Source: Podospora pseudocomata (taxonomy: Eukaryota; Ascomycota; Sordariomycetes; Sordariales; Podosporaceae). From it: DNA of 64,000 nucleotides. The DNA is taken from the NCBI RefSeq assembly GCF_035222375.1, contig NC_085889.1, positions 2,728,001 through 2,792,000 of the forward strand. Reading direction: 5' to 3'. Positions 1 to 10,270 of this stretch are shown here, piece by piece; the first letter of the stretch is position 1; each line of letters opens with the position of its first letter. The translations under genes and the position numbers were made by a program. The notes beneath the pieces are model-generated. The model made no database searches and was not told the origin of the DNA. It worked only from the letters and a program-made list of their open reading frames with translations.

Positions 1-1532
1 AACAGCCGACTCAAACAAGGACTTGATGATGACGCAAAGACCCTCAAACTGCTCCTCGTCAGGAACATAGGACTGGACAACAGGCTTGAGGTACTCGAGC
101 TTTTGAATAAAGGCGGGCTCCAACTCATGGTGTTCGAGAACTGGAACAAAGTGGAACGGTTCAGTCTTGTTGTCGGGGTCTTCAGGGAAGGCAAGCTGCC
201 AGAGATGCTTCCACTGATCTTCATCCGATGGACCACAATCTCGGCTCCTGAACCTGATCTGGGAGGCTGTCTCGCTATTGATTCCGTCCTCTGGGTCTGA
301 GCGCGTGTAGTTGCAGGGTTCTTGTTCGCAGTGCAGCTCAAGCGCATTTCCAGAGGGAAAACCCTTTTTGCATTGCTGGCATGTCACAATCTCCGAGTCA
401 GCCATGTGTTTGTTGAGAATGTGTTTCCTGGGCCAGTTTTAGTAATACTCCAGGTTGGTATTTCGGGGGTTCAGGGGTTCAGGGGCTCTGGGGTTAGTTA
501 CCTGAGGTCGGAAAATTTGGTGAACATGGTCATGGCGCACGAGGTATGGTCCCTGACATTAAACCGAGAAGGATTGCGGGCACGGAAGATACACCGTAGC
601 TTTGAGGCAGTCGAATTGCGCTCCTCTCCAGAGTCCCTTGGGTCTCCCATGATGCTTCCAGACTCCTCTTCGTCATCCTGGTCATTTTCCTCGTCGCTCA
701 GTCTTCTCTTTTTGTTCGCTTTTGGTTTTTCCTTCCCCTTTCCTGTGGACTTGTCGATTTGAGATGATGATGGGCGTTGCGGCAGAGTACCAGCTGCCCC
801 GGACGAGGGAATGTCCGTCTCAACTGGGGCTTGCAAGAAATCTTCAAATGAGTCTACAATCGCTGCAATCTGTTCTGCATACGCATATGTAATGACCTTA
901 CATGCCTCGAGAATCTCGCGAGGGACGTCACTGCTGTTGATCCCGCGAAGTGTTGGTAGACAGACTGAAACTCAGAATATGATCTGCCTCCTCCACCGTG
1001 ACGGCATCATTGTCGGGTCCAGCAGTGACTTCACTGTGATAATCAACGTCGTTCATGTCCTGCTCAAGTTCCGTGGGTTCTGCCGGCAACATCAAAGAGA
1101 CTGCTCCCATCCCTTCCTGAATCTCTTTGACTGATGCATCTTGGCCATCCTTTTGGCCAATGCAAATACGGTCCCATTCATTAGACTCGTCGGACTCGCA
1201 ACCAGGTGACGATGGAGTGGATATGGGGCTGTTGGGGCCCTCTGGTGAGAAGTGAAAGCCAGATAGTGTGATAGTGACCTTGGAGTAGCGGGCGGTGACT
1301 TTCCCCCGGAAGAAACCCCGTACATAAAAGAATTGTCTTTGAGAACAACAGCAGAGTCGATTGAGGTGGATTGACGATGTTGCATGGCTGCTGAATCAGG
1401 CGTAGAGGACGGAGTAGGTGGAAGGCGGCCCATCTTCTTCTGGTTCCAAGGCACCCAGGCGTCTACTGTGGCATGACGTTGATAATGGACGGCAGTTCCC
1501 TCTTTCAGCGCATCCGCGTTGTCGAAATCCAT
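1..1532 (-). CDS. C2H2 zinc-finger protein, 3' end outside window
   Basis: Likely nuclear regulator. The N-terminal part is rich in S/T-P, followed by an acidic stretch and a basic cluster (KEKPKANKKRR near 740) that looks like a nuclear localisation signal. A fungal type of zinc finger then spans an intron: an exon ending FSDLR at 500 joins, across about 74 bases (GTAACT...CCCAG), to KHILNKH, followed by CQQCKKGFPSG...LELHC. This gives Cys/His ligands in the spacing of the fungal 'RLKEH-yRKH-C-x2-C' proteins. The reading continues in frame to base 1. The start at 1532 (MDFDNADAL) is plausible, but the N-terminal exons change frame around 1140-1330 and I could not place that junction with confidence. 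No target can be named. Confidence 0.7.
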
Positions 1533-1918
1533 TTCAATTGTAGGTGCTACAGGCCCGGAGCAGCGGTGAGTTGGACAAACGAATGGAAAATGACTGTGGC
1601 ATGCACGGCATCATGCAGAATGTCAGGTAGTGGGACAAATCTCTGGGACAAGATTGGTAGAAAGTGTGGGAATGACAATTTTTTTGCATGGAAATCCCGA
1701 GAGACGAGGTCTCCCGCGATGCTGGAGTCTGCCTGTAGCAAGGCACCCAGGGCAGGGTGCCTCTTTGGGATGAACGGGTGATGATTGGCTCATGACACCT
1801 ATGGTCAGCAGGTTGATGTTTCGCGCCCTTACAACTTGGTGTGTGTTACTGTTCGAAACGACTCCAACCCATCCATGATGACCACCACAAGACTAACTAA
1901 CCGTCATCATCATCTCAG
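1533..1918. other. intergenic, no gene seen
   Basis: Holds the upstream side of the minus-strand zinc-finger gene. I looked here for the missing N-terminal half of the oxidoreductase fragment that follows and did not find it. Confidence 0.4.
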
Positions 1919-2395
1919 GTCGAGACATTCTACAGCAAGAGTCTAGTCACGCCCGCCTTGCCCAGTGATGTTTTGCAAAATGTTGCGAATTACTGGGTCC
2001 AAAAAGCCATGTCCAACAACCGCAACTGGTTCATCATCATCGATCTATATGGGGGTGCCAACTCGGCCATCACAAAGGTGCCCAGCAACGAAACGGCCTA
2101 TGCGTTTCGCGATCCCAACAATCACCTCTTTCTTTACGAGTTTTACGACCGTGTAAACTTTGGCTCCTACCCATCAAATGGGTTTGAAATTTTGGACGGC
2201 TGGGTCAAGAGTTTCACCGATGGGCTCACCAGAGACCAATGGGGAATGTACATCAACTACGCCGATCCGACTATGAATCGAACCACGGCGCAGGATGTCT
2301 ACTACAGAAAGAACCTGCCGAAGCTGAGAGGGCTAAAGACCGAGCTTGATCCCACCGAGCTCTTTTACTACCCGCAGGCTATTCAGCCCATTTGA
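1919..2395 (+). pseudogene. C-terminal fragment of FAD/BBE oxidoreductase
   Basis: Reads VETFYSKSLVTPALPSD and ends with a clear berberine-bridge (BBE) tail: MYINYADP, then DVYYRKNLPKL, then LDPTELFYYPQAI. Full family members are about 450-550 residues, with a PP-loop FAD-binding domain and a bicovalent His/Cys flavin attachment. Here only about 155 C-terminal residues exist. A splice acceptor (CATCTCAG) precedes the fragment, showing that it was an exon, but no FAD domain lies upstream. Such enzymes often tailor secondary metabolites, but this piece cannot bind FAD by itself. Confidence 0.75.
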
Positions 2396-2704
2396 TTGTG
2401 GGACAATCAGGGCCGGCGTGCAGCACAATGAAACGAGGGTCTCGGATGTGTCACGAGGTATTTTAGAGATTTATACAAGGGAGTTGAACAGGAATAATAG
2501 GTACCAGAGAAAGCTGGCACACCACCAAGCGAGAGAGAAGCAGAGTAGTAGTATCAGCCCTTTGTTTTATTATCCGGAACAGAACAGGTCAAAGCTCTTG
2601 TCGAGTGAGTAGTACTTTGGTCTCTGATGCTCTGCGTAGTAGTAGTAATAGTAGACCATGCTGCCTGAAGCAGCCTCCTGTCCACTTCAGCACCGGCCGC
2701 GTGT

Positions 2705-4009
2705 TCAGACACCTTGAGTCTCAAAAAAGCGCTGCTGGCCAGAGACTCCCTTGTCATAAACCCACTTGTTTGATCCGTCTTGTTCAACGTGGTTGTATCC
2801 GTACTCTACTCCGAATTCAAAGAGATCACCCAACCCCTCCATTGCGTACAGCACCGTCAGGGGGTCGAATGACGGACGAGGTGTTGCGTAGCCGTAGTAG
2901 ACATACGCGGCCTTGACCGGGTCATCCCGCGGGCCTTGGTTGATCAGACGAAGGCCAGACGTCACGTTTTGCCCCATCTCGAACCCGGAAAAGGTGATTG
3001 GGCTGCCCTTCCAGGTGTTGACAACATGGGCGGTAATAGATGGGTTGCCCTGGCACGCAATGTTTTGGTTAATAGTGTGCTTCTCTTTCTCTCTCTCTCT
3101 GCTTGCCCCCAGACTACCTACATACCCGCAGTGGCCAGGGGTAGGGTAGGAGACAAATAACTAAAAAGGCCATGTGGCTGGCTTTGGTAACTCACACCCC
3201 AAAAGTTGTATTCGTAGCCGGAGGGATATTCACCACCCATGATTACCAGTTCCGAGACCTTGGCGGCGATAAGATCGGGACCTGAAAGCGGGGAGTAGAT
3301 ATCTGACGAGGAATTAAGAAGCCCAGACAACTAGTTGCGTTCGACAGCACGCCGATGATAGTTAGCGATTTGAACAAGGTGGAAGCATGGCAGATGAAGC
3401 CAAAAGTAGTAGAGCGGTAAGGTAGGTAGGGGTGGTGGGGGGGGGGCAAATATGTTCAAACATTATCAAAGAATCCAATGGAAGCGATGGTGACGCTTTG
3501 ATCGGGGTCTTCGGAGAGGACTTTTCGATACAGCGCGACTGGGTCCCAGGGCGTCCTCGGCACGGCCCCAGGGCAACGAACCCCCAAACCAGTGATAGGC
3601 CACTTTGCTTGTGTATTCGCCTAATTCAAAAAAACAAGAATCGAAGAAGGTGACATTGGTCACCAGACGCCGGATCCCGATGGGTGTGTCATGACTATAA
3701 TGGGCCAGAATGGCAGATGCTGCCAGGGCCGAGTAGGTGGTGGGGAAATTGATATTGACGGCGAGGAGGTCAACTGAAGATGATGTGGCTGCGAGCAGTA
3801 GGGCCCCGGCGCCGCTGAAGAAGGCGAGTAGTTGCGCAATGAGTTAGGAGAGAAGAAAATGAGGCACAATTCTGAGGTAGATCGACTCACTCAACGTCAC
3901 TGAATAAATCAGTGTCTATGATGAGACGTTTTACTTTTGTTGGAGAGGCGGCGTGTGCAGCATGTATTATGCCGGTGAAAGCCAGGAGGAAAAGGAGGCG
4001 ATGAATCAT
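2705..4009 (-). CDS. secreted inosine/uridine-preferring nucleoside hydrolase
   Basis: Hydrolyses the N-glycosidic bond of ribonucleosides. It begins with a signal peptide (MIHRLLFLLAFTGIIHAAHA), then KRLIIDTDLFSDVD-GAGALLLA, the family DxDxxxD calcium/ribose site split by an intron. Later family blocks are SVTIASIGFFDN, KVSELVIMGGEYPSGYEYNFWG, NPSITAHVVNTWKGSPITFSG and FDPLTVLYA. Four introns are inferred, including one after FFDN (acceptor AACTAG near 3330) and one after NFWG (GTGAGT...TGCCAG). Near 3550 the frame shifts by one base: AEDALGP would be expected to read AEDAWDPVALYRKVL, and the downstream frame is otherwise perfect. So the gene either carries one recent frameshift or the base call is wrong. 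It probably acts in extracellular nucleoside salvage. Confidence 0.8.
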
Positions 4010-5061
4010 AATGTTCGATATTGTTGTTATGATATCGTGAGATATTGGCAAATGATGTTTGAGAGTGACATCAAGGTTGTGGCTTATAATGTTAGTGTAG
4101 GGTGTTACTTATGGCCAATAGCATGGCGGGGTTGGGCACCTTTGCCCCTACCATCTTCGCAACATATATACACTCAGGGTTCCACGAAAGCAGTTGGCGG
4201 AAAACATAGCGGCTGGCACCCTAGCTGGATAAGGCTATATAATATATATACATACAAACTTGCGTTCGACGCAGGCCAGAGGTGGCTGCCCAAAACGAGA
4301 TCCCTCTCTCCAGTAGCATTGAGCCCCCCCTAACACACGCGTTTCCTTTATCACGTCACGCATTGGTTGATTATACTTGAGTTATCCTTGCAGCGTCGTG
4401 ATCCAAGAAAACGCCGGTCAACTGCTTGCCCAAGAAAGTTAACTAAGGCAATTCTAAGCCAGTGATATACAATTGGCTAGAGCTTACGGTTTCGAAGTAG
4501 CACCTATGAGATATAGATTTGTTCCCCCACTCCTTATATATTAGAGAGCCCCAGTAACTCCAAAGAAAGGGGGTAGATCGTGATCGGAGGCTATAAATAA
4601 CTTGTTACAACCTGCACCAGGAATGGATACAGACTGCAAGGCAGCACGCCAGAGGTGAATATGACAGGATGATCGAAGGTTGTGACAAGCGTCTCAGACA
4701 CGGGTTCAATGTCAACAACAGGTTGTTCTAACAAAGAGCTACTGAGAGTAGATTGTAGACAAATGAACTTGAATTGCTTGCATGAGGAATCAGATTCCTC
4801 GACATGGGGAGCGCCGGGGATTCCCCCTATTTATGTGAAACTATCTTGTCACATGGTCAACAAATCATGGCCGCGGCCAACAGACCATGGCCACCGCCAA
4901 CAGACCATGGCCACCGCTAACAGACCATGGCCACCGCTAACAGACCATGAACTCCTTGCTAGTAAGACTCCTTTCTTTCTGACAGGTACCACCCAGTGGT
5001 TCCTGTACAGAGGTATTACGCTCGGGGCGTAACATAACTCCGCTACGTCAAATGAACCTAG
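4010..5061. other. gene-poor, partly AT-rich spacer
   Basis: No credible gene. The only structure seen is the 20-base tandem repeat at 4866-4950. It lies between the nucleoside hydrolase promoter and the transposon nest. Confidence 0.5.
4866..4950. repeat. 20-bp tandem repeat, about four copies
   Basis: Four consecutive copies of catggccaccgcyaacagac with one to a few differences (first copy ccgcgg, later copies ccaccg). Each unit junction carries the palindrome CCATGG. The array stands alone in non-coding sequence. Confidence 0.85.
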
Positions 5062-5417
5062 TGTCACAACCCTGGTATATGGACGGGACTAACGATTGGT
5101 TGTGGAACCATGGGAGCAGGGACCAGTCGAGGGAAACACCCAGGAGAGCCAATCACAGTGCAGGAAGAATGATCAGTGTGATCAGGGTACTGATCAGACT
5201 GAGCACGACTCAGGGGAGGTCTATATATACGGAGGAACTGGCTGGTGTAGATAGACAGTTCCGCAGTATGCAATACAAGTCACAATCGTTGGCATTCAGA
5301 CTATTGTGATTGAGACAAGCCATTGTTGTACACTGTTTAGCTGTACCGAACTAGGATTGTTCAGAAGTGCCTTCAACCAGTATCCCTTTCAGAGGTTCTG
5401 GATAGGGGTTCGTCACA
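5062..5417. mobile_element. candidate solo LTR (Ty3/gypsy-like)
   Basis: A 356-base segment that starts TGTCACAACC and ends GTTCGTCACA, so it is bounded by TGT...ACA. It contains an internal TATA box (CTATATATAC at about 5220). No internal retroelement coding sequence borders it, and no matching target duplication is visible (cctag before, tcgtt after), so this is an old solo LTR at best. Confidence 0.5.
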
Positions 5418-5478
5418 TCGTTTCATAATCCTTAAATTATAGTAATTAGAATTATTTAACTTATTATTTATAAATATA

Positions 5479-5510
5479 TAGGTTGGATGACAAGGAAATG
5501 GCCCACCCAC
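5479..5510. repeat. left terminal inverted repeat of Fot1/Pogo element
   Basis: Pairs with 7396-7427 over 32 bases with one mismatch; a TA dinucleotide lies just outside. Confidence 0.92.
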
Positions 5511-5634
5511 GGATATGGACCACCACCCCCACACCAGCCACACAACCTTGATGAGATTACCCCTGAATGCTTACACTGCCCACAACAAGACCAATATTGG
5601 GTCAATTTCTATGGAAGTTATACCAAAATGTAGC

Positions 5635-7237
5635 TCAATCACTGTCAGAGTCAGAAATTTCGTTTGCTTCCCTCTTACGCCGGGTTTGAACCCGATAACG
5701 TGTGCTACGCCGCACAGGCTCGGCTGGCTCCGGCTGCTCCACATCCTCCTTAGGCACCACTTCTTCCTCCACCACCCTCCCTTCAATACGAGCCTCTTCC
5801 AGGTCACAAAGCCTTACAAACTTGGAATTCGAATCTTCTCTATTCAAATTGCGCCTTTTCTTTGCGTCCTGGGCTTTGTGGGCGTTTTGTTAGTGCCTTG
5901 CCGCATCTGCTTTGTGGATGGATACCTCAGATCTCAGTGTGAGTATAGTACTGGTGAGAGTCCTTGCCGCAAGCCGTTTTCCGGCCGGCGCATGGTTCTT
6001 GAGTAGGTCCTTGACCTTCTTGGCCACCTGGGAATCCCCCACGGTATGAAAAGTAGGTGTTTTTGAAGAGAGATCCAACGGCACCACAGGGACTACCACC
6101 TGGCTTGAAGAGAGCGGTTTGCGCCTACGTATGGGCCATAATCCTGTCCCACGCCAGCCGCCGGCAATATTCTCTTTCCTGAAGCCCTGCTTGCGGGCAA
6201 GGTCATACAGCCGGACTAAGTCGACCTTGCCGTCAGGCGTACAGTTGGTGAGGGCGTCGTTTACAGCCACAACCCTCTTATACGCCTTCTTCACACTGGA
6301 AAAGCAGCCAATATCAAGGGGTTGAAGGACGTGAGGGCAGTGGGGGGGCAGGAAAAGAAGGTAAATATTGCTCCTGTAGCACCGGATCATGAAGTCGTCA
6401 GTGGTATGTGAGCCATGGCCATCGCAAATAAGAAGACGTGGTTCTGATGGATCCTCAGGTTCAGTCCTTGGTATAAAGACCTCTTCAAGCCATCCAACGG
6501 CCAGGTCGTTACTGGTCCAACCGTTCGATGATACGGCCACATACCGGTCCTTATCGAATTGGTCCTTGAACCATTGCTTTTGAAGGTCTTGGCCTTTGAA
6601 GATTACCCCGGGGGGGAGGACTCTCCCATCCTGGGAGATACACTCCAGCATAGTAGTCCAGGTCCTTTTTCCATTCTGTTTGACGTATATAGACTTTTTA
6701 TCCCCTCATTGAAGACCCCACAACCAAGCCGTTCTCTCCCTGACCTTCCATTATTCCTACTTCATCATGGTGATACCTGTTCTTGGGCTTGATCCAGTCA
6801 ACGGTAGAATATAGGTTAAAGAACTTGTTGATATTCTCCGGGGTAGCTTCGTTAACTCTAGCGTAGTCAATCTTCTTTCCCACCTTCGTTCTGATACTGG
6901 GATGACGGCCAATAAAGCGGGTTACCCAGCGCTTCCCAATGGAGTAGATATCGGCTTGTTCAGCCAGTATACTGGCCGCCAGAGCTCTTACGTTAGCGTG
7001 GGTGGGAGCGTAGCCAAGGCTTTCCTGACGAAGGATCCATTGAACGATGAGGTCTTCCTGGCCCTGAGTAAGCCGCTGTTGATTTTCATGGGCCTGTTTG
7101 CAAACCTGGGTTCCTAAGATGCGGTGCCTCAGTGTAGAACGTGGAACCCCGTGCTTGTCGGACGCTTGGCGCTGGCTTATACCAGCAAGAATGTCTTGTT
7201 CGGCATTTGCGAGATCTTCCTCGGTATATTTGGCCAT
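5635..7237 (-). pseudogene. Fot1/Pogo transposase (CENP-B-like HTH + DDE)
   Basis: N-terminal psq-type helix-turn-helix (MAKYTEEDLANAEQDIL..., with SQRQASDKHGVPRSTLRHRI), then a CENP-B-type HTH (RWVTRFIGRHPSI), then a DDE catalytic core. The acidic residues are in HHDEVGIMEG, LICDGHGSH and LQPLDIGCF, with 35 residues between the second and third (DD35D). The tail is basic/acidic and ends ISDSDSD. Two lesions are visible. One is a one-base frame change near 6695, where SSMRG should run on as GDKKSIYVKQNGKRTWTT. The other is an in-frame TAA at 5890, in a place where CAA (Gln) would fit, a C-to-T change typical of RIP. With just two lesions the copy is fairly young, but it is not autonomous as read. 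Confidence 0.9.
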
Positions 7238-7395
7238 TGATGGGTACCTGGAGCAAAAAGAAGAAAAAGAAATGGTCCATTTTTGACCTCTGGGGGTGGA
7301 ATATAAAGTTGGGGGGGCTTTCGGAGGTCCAGGGTTGTTGAGGGTTTAATGTGGAAAATGGCACTGGTAAGTTCAAGCCAATGTGGGCCACCTCT

Positions 7396-7427
7396 GTGGG
7401 TGGGCCATTTCCTGGTCATCCAACCTA
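7396..7427. repeat. right terminal inverted repeat of Fot1/Pogo element
   Basis: Reverse complement of 5479-5510 with one mismatch, followed by TA. Confidence 0.92.
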
Positions 7428-9275
7428 TACGTTATATCTCTTTCAGACCCTTGTTGGCCTTACATTTCTCAGAGGGCCCAAACCGTTACATGCTCTGAGC
7501 GAGCCGCCGGGCAATATAACTTCAAGGTACGTGTGGCCAAAAAGATATGGTAGAGGTAGTTGCTTGAAGTCGGCCAACAAGAATCACTCCACCTGCGAAA
7601 GTTCTCCTGGAACAAGCCGCATCTTCAAGCAAGTCACCGATCGTGATATTGATGAATGACAAGGCCGGAGGAGCATTGGACCCGTCGAGATTTTTTGTCG
7701 AAACATAGGCGGTGATTTATAAAGAGTTCAACATAATACTGGATTGCGAATGGGAAGAGTAGTATGATAATAAAAGTAAATGCTTCTTGGGTGCTGTGTA
7801 AGGGACCTGGCTCCCGTTCGAGGGAGCGCAGCAGTCTGCTCCACGCGAGTTCGGCCTGGTCGACGGCAAAGGGCATGACAAATGACGGGATGCCTGGCGA
7901 ATGGGAGGGCGGGGGGAGTGCGAGGTATTGAAATTTGGGGTATCACCAGATCGAGTCAGCAAGTTGGATAACTGATGAGGATCTTGAAAACACCAGCGTT
8001 TCTGGCTCTTATTGTACAGTTGTTCGGGAAACCCCGACAAGAATCACCAAACATACTTGATCTCGAAGACCTCTGACTGGACTGTGCCGTTGGGCACTCT
8101 CTCCAGCTGCATCTTGGCAGATGTGCCCCTGCATTAGGCGGAAGATCTGGTTAGTGTCTGCGCCAGACCTCTTTGGAGACGACGTTTTCTGGTGGAGGGT
8201 GGTAATCAAGTTCAATGCGCGAATAGGGGGTATGTGATAGTAAGTGAGGCTGCGACCGGGGTGAAGCGATATTGGCTCCTATTGGCTTGAGACTTTGAGG
8301 TACTACGTCCCAGGATTTGTTGACAGTATCTCATGACGGCAAGCACAAGGGATTTGGAGGTTTTGGAGATGCAGGCTGGTAGGGAATTCCCATTGAGAAA
8401 GGGAGTCTCAACTTCCAAGATTCCAGAGAAACGGTAGATCCTTTATATCCATGAGCAGGTAACCATCTTAGGCTGGTGTGAAGCAATGCCAACAACCGTC
8501 AGACCGTCTTAACTTGACTTTATCAAAGCAGCGTCAAGTTTGAATATTATTGAACCGCAGTCCGAACATCTTCAGACCATCTTGACTCTGGAAGCTGCAT
8601 CATAATGTCTAACAATAAGAGTTCAAATCCGCAAACGGCCAGCGAGTTGTTATCGAGCCTGTAAGTACCTGTCATGGACACCTGCTTCCCATACTTGGCC
8701 GTACACTTCAATGTCGATAGCGTGACAAACACCAAGGACACGGACACCCCCAACGCCATCATATATGATGACACGTTTTTTATACGACACCAAGAATTGG
8801 CACAGCCGAGTTGTGGAAATCTCAACGACTCCATCCTGCACACACGAGGATTCAACAAGAATGGAGCCAGGACACACAAAGCATGGGTATCCATCGGAGG
8901 TTCAGATATAGGTTGCTGGTTCAATCTCTTTGTCGTACAACCCGTACATAATTTGCTTAGCACACATGCAACCAAATCAAACATTCGCAACCCTAGGCGC
9001 CACATGCAATTTGCGAAACGCGCGGAGAACCAACCCCAAGGCAAGGCAAACAAACAACAATTCGGTTTTATCCGACCCATCCATTACCAGTCCATGAATC
9101 ACCAGCCCTTCCATCAACCCACCCCCCCATTATCCATCCGCTTGTTGGTCAATATGTTAAGCCAACCCCCATGCCGAGTACAACGCCCCGCGATTCCACC
9201 TCAGCTAGTTGTCCGCAACAAGGCTGCCCAGGAACGAACAACGCCATCAGCTTCTGTCCCGCGTCAAGTCATATC
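7428..9275. other. intergenic, no recognised gene
   Basis: Several overlapping short frames exist on both strands (for example minus strand 7634-8418 and 8547-9080) but none shows a known domain. A possible decayed exon on the minus strand near 8040-8110 reads MQLERVPNGTVQSEVFEIK and ends at a GTATGT donor, but I could not extend it. I treat the stretch as non-coding or decayed. Confidence 0.35.
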
Positions 9276-10270
9276 TCATGCCGGCAAAAATGTGTAAAAC
9301 TCACCCGGGGCAGCAAACTCGCTTTTGTCCATCCCGCTGAGACCGCTTTCCTTCCTCTGCTGCTGCTCGCTGGCAGCCCGTCTGTTGTCCTCCTCTACCT
9401 TGGGCATGATTTCCTGCAGAATCTCTCCCAAGACACCCACATTCTCGGCATCGCGAGGCACGATGTGACCAAGACCATGATCATACATGGTTGCCTTACT
9501 GGGCTCGCACACATTGAACAGTGCGACCGCCGAGCTCAAGAAGGCATCGTCACATCCAAAGATGTGAAACGTGGGGATGTCGATGACGATGCCGGCCTCG
9601 TCAAACAGCTGCGCAACGATGCGGTCCTTGCCCTCGAACTTGAGGGGAGGGGCACCTGAGATGAAAATGGCGAACTGTTGGTGTCGAGTTGATCAGCCCT
9701 GGGTTTGATTCATGAGAATTTGATGAGGGGGCAGACAAACCTTGATCCTTCGCTGGCACCCGCTCTTCTTGGCCCGTTCCGCCTCCTCTACAATCAAGCT
9801 TGCACCAACCATGGCCCCCTCACTATAGCCGATGATGCCATCAATCTCGGGGTCCTCGTCCAGCGTCTTGAAGACAGCGTCCAGCGCTTCTCTCCAGACC
9901 CTTTGATGCCAGTCTTCACCCTCGCCGGCTTTCTGAAACATTCTCATGGTGTCTTCGGCAGGCATGGAGTGGGGCACATGCCTGAGCCTACGAAGGGTCT
10001 CGAAGGTATCTCCCTGGCGGGTGTCGAGGAAACGGTACAGGGGGCGGGCGCCGAAGTAGTCCTCCCATCCTTGAGGAGGGTCGACCTCGTGAGTGCCTTG
10101 AGAGTAGGTAAATGTGCAGAGACCGCGTCTCTCCAGCTCCTCGGCGAGGGGACCAAGTTGAACTTGAAAGTTCTGGACGGCACCAAGTCAGTTGGAGTGC
10201 ATCCGGGAGAGAGGAAGGATAAACAAACCTTGGCACTGCCGTAGGCACCGGGGAGGCAGAGAAACTTCAT
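9276..10270 (-). CDS. FSH1/DUF341 serine hydrolase, LovG/CtnB-like
   Basis: Alpha/beta hydrolase of about 290 residues. It starts MKFLCLPGAYGSAK-NFQVQLGPL, the family start with the oxyanion region. The nucleophile elbow is GYSEG within IDGIIGYSEGAMVGAS; the acid lies in IFGCDDAFL and the catalytic His in HGLGHIVPR. Three exons join in frame at about 10229/10172 (GTTTGT donor, CCAG acceptor) and 9741/9674. Fungal members such as LovG release the chain from a highly reducing PKS that lacks its own thioesterase; CtnB is an esterase of the citrinin cluster. This gene is divergent from exactly such a PKS 1.7 kb away, so chain release is the likely job (inference). Confidence 0.88.

Larger units (their letters stand above)
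5479..7427 (-). mobile_element. Fot1/Pogo-type DNA transposon, 1.95 kb
   Basis: Both ends are present. The 32-base terminal inverted repeats at 5479-5510 and 7396-7427 (TAGGTTGGATGAC then M then AGGAAATGGCCC...) differ at one base. They are flanked by TA (5477-5478 and 7428-7429), as expected for the Tc1/mariner superfamily target site. One transposase gene fills the element on the minus strand. The element sits 61 AT-rich bases from the solo LTR. Confidence 0.92.

Noticed and set aside
4866-4950. CRISPR-like array
   Set aside because: No spacers; a plain tandem repeat in a eukaryote.
4682-5032. 116-residue frame next to the solo LTR with a DTG triplet, protease-like at first sight
   Set aside because: The DTGS lies in no retroviral-protease context, and half of the frame is the 20-base tandem repeat.
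7634-8418. Series of minus-strand frames that might form a spliced gene
   Set aside because: A short piece with a GTATGT donor looks exon-like, but no continuous model could be built and no family is recognised.
8547-9297. Long frames on both strands (177 and 207 residues) overlapping each other
   Set aside because: Neither has a recognisable domain; at most one could be real and I could not choose.
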